Source: Paenibacillus bovis (GTDB taxonomy: Bacteria > Bacillota > Bacilli > Bacillales > Bacillaceae_C). Taken from it: a DNA stretch of 64,000 bases. Under the pieces are notes generated by a model that did not search any database, was not told the DNA's origin, and saw only the letters and a program-made list of their open reading frames with translations. The first letter of the stretch is position 1. The number at the start of each line of letters is the position of its first letter. Where the stretch lies: positions 59,970-123,969 of the forward strand of contig VEFU01000005.1 in NCBI GenBank assembly GCA_007679095.1, given 5' to 3'. A program made the position numbers and the translations under genes. This document shows positions 62,779 to 64,000 of this stretch, piece by piece.

Positions 62779-62847
62779 TTAACAGTCTACACTTTCAAGC
62801 AAACTTGGAACTTTTTATGATTATTCTTTCCCAAAAAAATAAAAAAG

Positions 62848-62878
62848 CTCCCGCTACAAATGTATGGGAGCGTGACGT
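62848..62878 (-). terminator. Terminator of rpoE
   Basis: Minus strand GCTCCC, ATACATTTGTAGC loop, GGGAGC followed by TTTTTTATTTTTTT. It lies upstream of pyrG. Confidence 0.85.
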
Positions 62879-62949
62879 ATTATTTATCTGTCCTTTTTCA
62901 AGGAGCCCAAATAAAATAATATATATTCTCTGATAGGAAGTCAAGAAGA

Positions 62950-63534
62950 TTATTCTTCGTCTTCTTCCTCTTCTTCTTCATCCTCTTCGTCGAGGTCAAT
63001 ATCTTCTTCCTCATCATCGACGATTTCATAGTCATCATCATCAATGAGCTCATCATCTTCATCGAACTCTTCTTCTTCTTCACGAAGTGCTTCTAAGCTT
63101 TCATCTTCCTCTTCGTCCTCGTCCTCTTCTTCGTCAAGATCATCTTCCAAATCATCATCGAGGTCGTAGTCTAGATCTTCGTCATCAAAGTCTTCTAATA
63201 GCTCGTCATCTTCTTCATCACGTTTTTTCTTCTTCTTCTTTTTCGGTTTAACAGGTGTGATGATTTCCTCATCAATCTTATCACTAGGGTACCATTCGCG
63301 TAATCCCCAACGATTTTCACCTAACGTAATGAAGCGACCATCAATATTTAAATCTGTATAAAATTGAAGCATCCTTGTTTTTGTTTCTTCCTCGCCTAGC
63401 TCTAGGAATTGAGCAATTTCATCCACTAAATCCTTAAATGAAATCGGCTCTTTCTTTTCTGCAAAAATATATTGCGCAATTTCAATAAATGACATTTCTT
63501 TACGTTGTTCTTTTGGTATCTCTTGTAAATTCAA
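62950..63534 (-). CDS. rpoE: RNA polymerase delta subunit
   Basis: Accessory subunit of Gram-positive RNA polymerase that raises transcription specificity and recycling. 194 aa: folded N-terminal HARE-type domain (1-90, with SFIEIAQYIFAEKKEPISFK near 14), then a lysine tract (KPKKKKKKKR near 98-107) and a very acidic Asp/Glu tail to the end. The lysine tract and acidic tail match the known layout of B. subtilis delta, here with a longer tail. A TTG at 63534 is preferred because AAGGA lies ten bases upstream; the GTG three codons earlier touches that site. Confidence 0.93.
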   Translation of the reverse strand: MNLQEIPKEQRKEMSFIEIAQYIFAEKKEPISFKDLVDEIAQFLELGEEETKTRMLQFYTDLNIDGRFITLGENRWGLREWYPSDKIDEEIITPVKPKKKKKKKRDEEDDELLEDFDDEDLDYDLDDDLEDDLDEEEDEDEEEDESLEALREEEEEFDEDDELIDDDDYEIVDDEEEDIDLDEEDEEEEEEDEE

Positions 63535-63651
63535 AAACCGCACATCCTTCCCTATGTAGTATAAAGGAAAAAATCCATACTTCCCATTATAAACAAATTA
63601 AATTCATTTATGCTACACATTTTACCATTTAGCATATATTTTAAAACAACT

Positions 63652-63831
63652 TTATTTACCTTGGGTATCTTTTCGTTCTTCTAACTTGGATTTTTTGCTC
63701 ATCCTGCGCACTAAAAAGAATAAAATAAAGGATGCGAGTAGAAATGGAATGGAACCAAGTGAGTTTTCGTATAAAAAATAACTAGCTGCTAATACGAAAA
63801 TACTCGCAATGATGATTAATACGATTTTCAA
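63652..63831 (-). CDS. Small membrane protein upstream of rpoE (59 aa)
   Basis: From a TTG at 63831 behind AAAGGGTG: two hydrophobic segments (about 1-20 and 29-43) separated by a short polar loop, then a basic tail RRMSKKSKLEERKDTQGK. A longer frame to 63897 exists but its added residues look non-coding. No family recognised; a DUF5325-like identity is possible. It may be cotranscribed with nothing, since rpoE is 118 bases away. Confidence 0.5.
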   Translation of the reverse strand: MKIVLIIIASIFVLAASYFLYENSLGSIPFLLASFILFFLVRRMSKKSKLEERKDTQGK

Positions 63832-63929
63832 TGTCCCACACCCTTTCCACTGTACTGTATTTTCCTTTATTGTAATCATTACTAGTTTTTTTCGCAAAGA
63901 GAAAGGTATTCACAAAATAACATAATCAA

Positions 63930-63955
63930 AACCACCAGTGTGAACTGGTGGTTTG
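63930..63955. terminator. Hairpin near the right window edge
   Basis: AAACCACCAGT and ACTGGTGGTTT form a strong stem with a short TGTGA-type loop. It may terminate a gene beyond the window, or belong to the end of an IS200/IS605-type element, since the following bases are rich in GGCC-type inverted words. Confidence 0.5.
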
Positions 63956-64000
63956 TTCTGCGGCTGAAAGCCTCTCTTACCGGCCTCGGCCTAAAAGGCC

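Noticed and set aside
62898..63083. Lys/Met-rich minus frame overlapping rpoE
   Set aside because: A shifted reading of the Asp/Glu codons in the delta-subunit tail.

Overview
This is a low-GC Gram-positive, endospore-forming member of the Bacillaceae, probably close to Oceanobacillus, Ornithinibacillus or Virgibacillus. The order ssb-ywpF-fabZ-flhP-flhO-mbl-spoIIID-spoIIQ-spoIID-murAA-ywmB-ywzB-atp operon-mnaA-upp-glyA-ywlG-rpiB-ywlE-mntP-ywlC-spoIIR-prmC-prfA-tdk-rpmE-rho-murAB-fbaA-spo0F-DUF2529-pyrG-rpoE matches the Bacillus subtilis ywj-to-ywp chromosome segment. Almost all of these genes lie on the minus strand.

Layout. 1-4.6 kb: the start of nagA and a gerA-type germination receptor operon. 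4.8-13 kb: plus-strand SWIM-protein and SNF2-ATPase pair, a 57-aa protein, ssb, an intact IS3/IS150-type element inserted in a small dispersed repeat, a YwpF-like protein and an Asp-rich lipoprotein. 13.2-15.9 kb: MFS exporter and divergent XRE/TPR regulator with three identical palindromes between them. 15.9-28.8 kb: fatty-acid, flagellar-rod, cell-shape, sporulation and peptidoglycan-precursor genes. 28.9-36.4 kb: complete F1Fo ATP synthase operon. 36.6-49.9 kb: mnaA to prfA. 51.3-53.1 kb: ECF sigma/anti-sigma pair. 53.2-64 kb: tdk to rpoE.

How the genes work together. Spo0F feeds the phosphorelay. SpoIIR, SpoIIQ, SpoIID and SpoIIID act in sequence in engulfment and sigma-factor activation, and the Ger receptor serves return to growth. 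Two MurA paralogues, Mbl and MnaA serve wall synthesis. PrfA and PrmC form a termination/methylation pair. PyrG, Upp and Tdk supply nucleotides. YwlC makes threonylcarbamoyl-AMP for tRNA.

The most unusual content is non-coding. Five long tandem-repeat arrays fill intergenic spaces at about 20.8-22.0, 25.4-26.2, 38.7-40.4, 50.1-51.2 and 60.7-61.1 kb. Four have a 52-bp period; three of these share one near-palindromic core and the fourth has a different dyad. The remaining array has a 20-21-bp period nested in 124 bp. All periods are close to whole helical turns, and every array lies just beyond the terminator of a minus-strand gene. A second notable signal is a dense cluster of consensus DnaA boxes between ywlC and spoIIR. 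Two kinds of dispersed structured element are also present, one inside the atp operon and one in the 3' UTRs of rpmE and fbaA. No rRNA, tRNA or CRISPR locus was seen.
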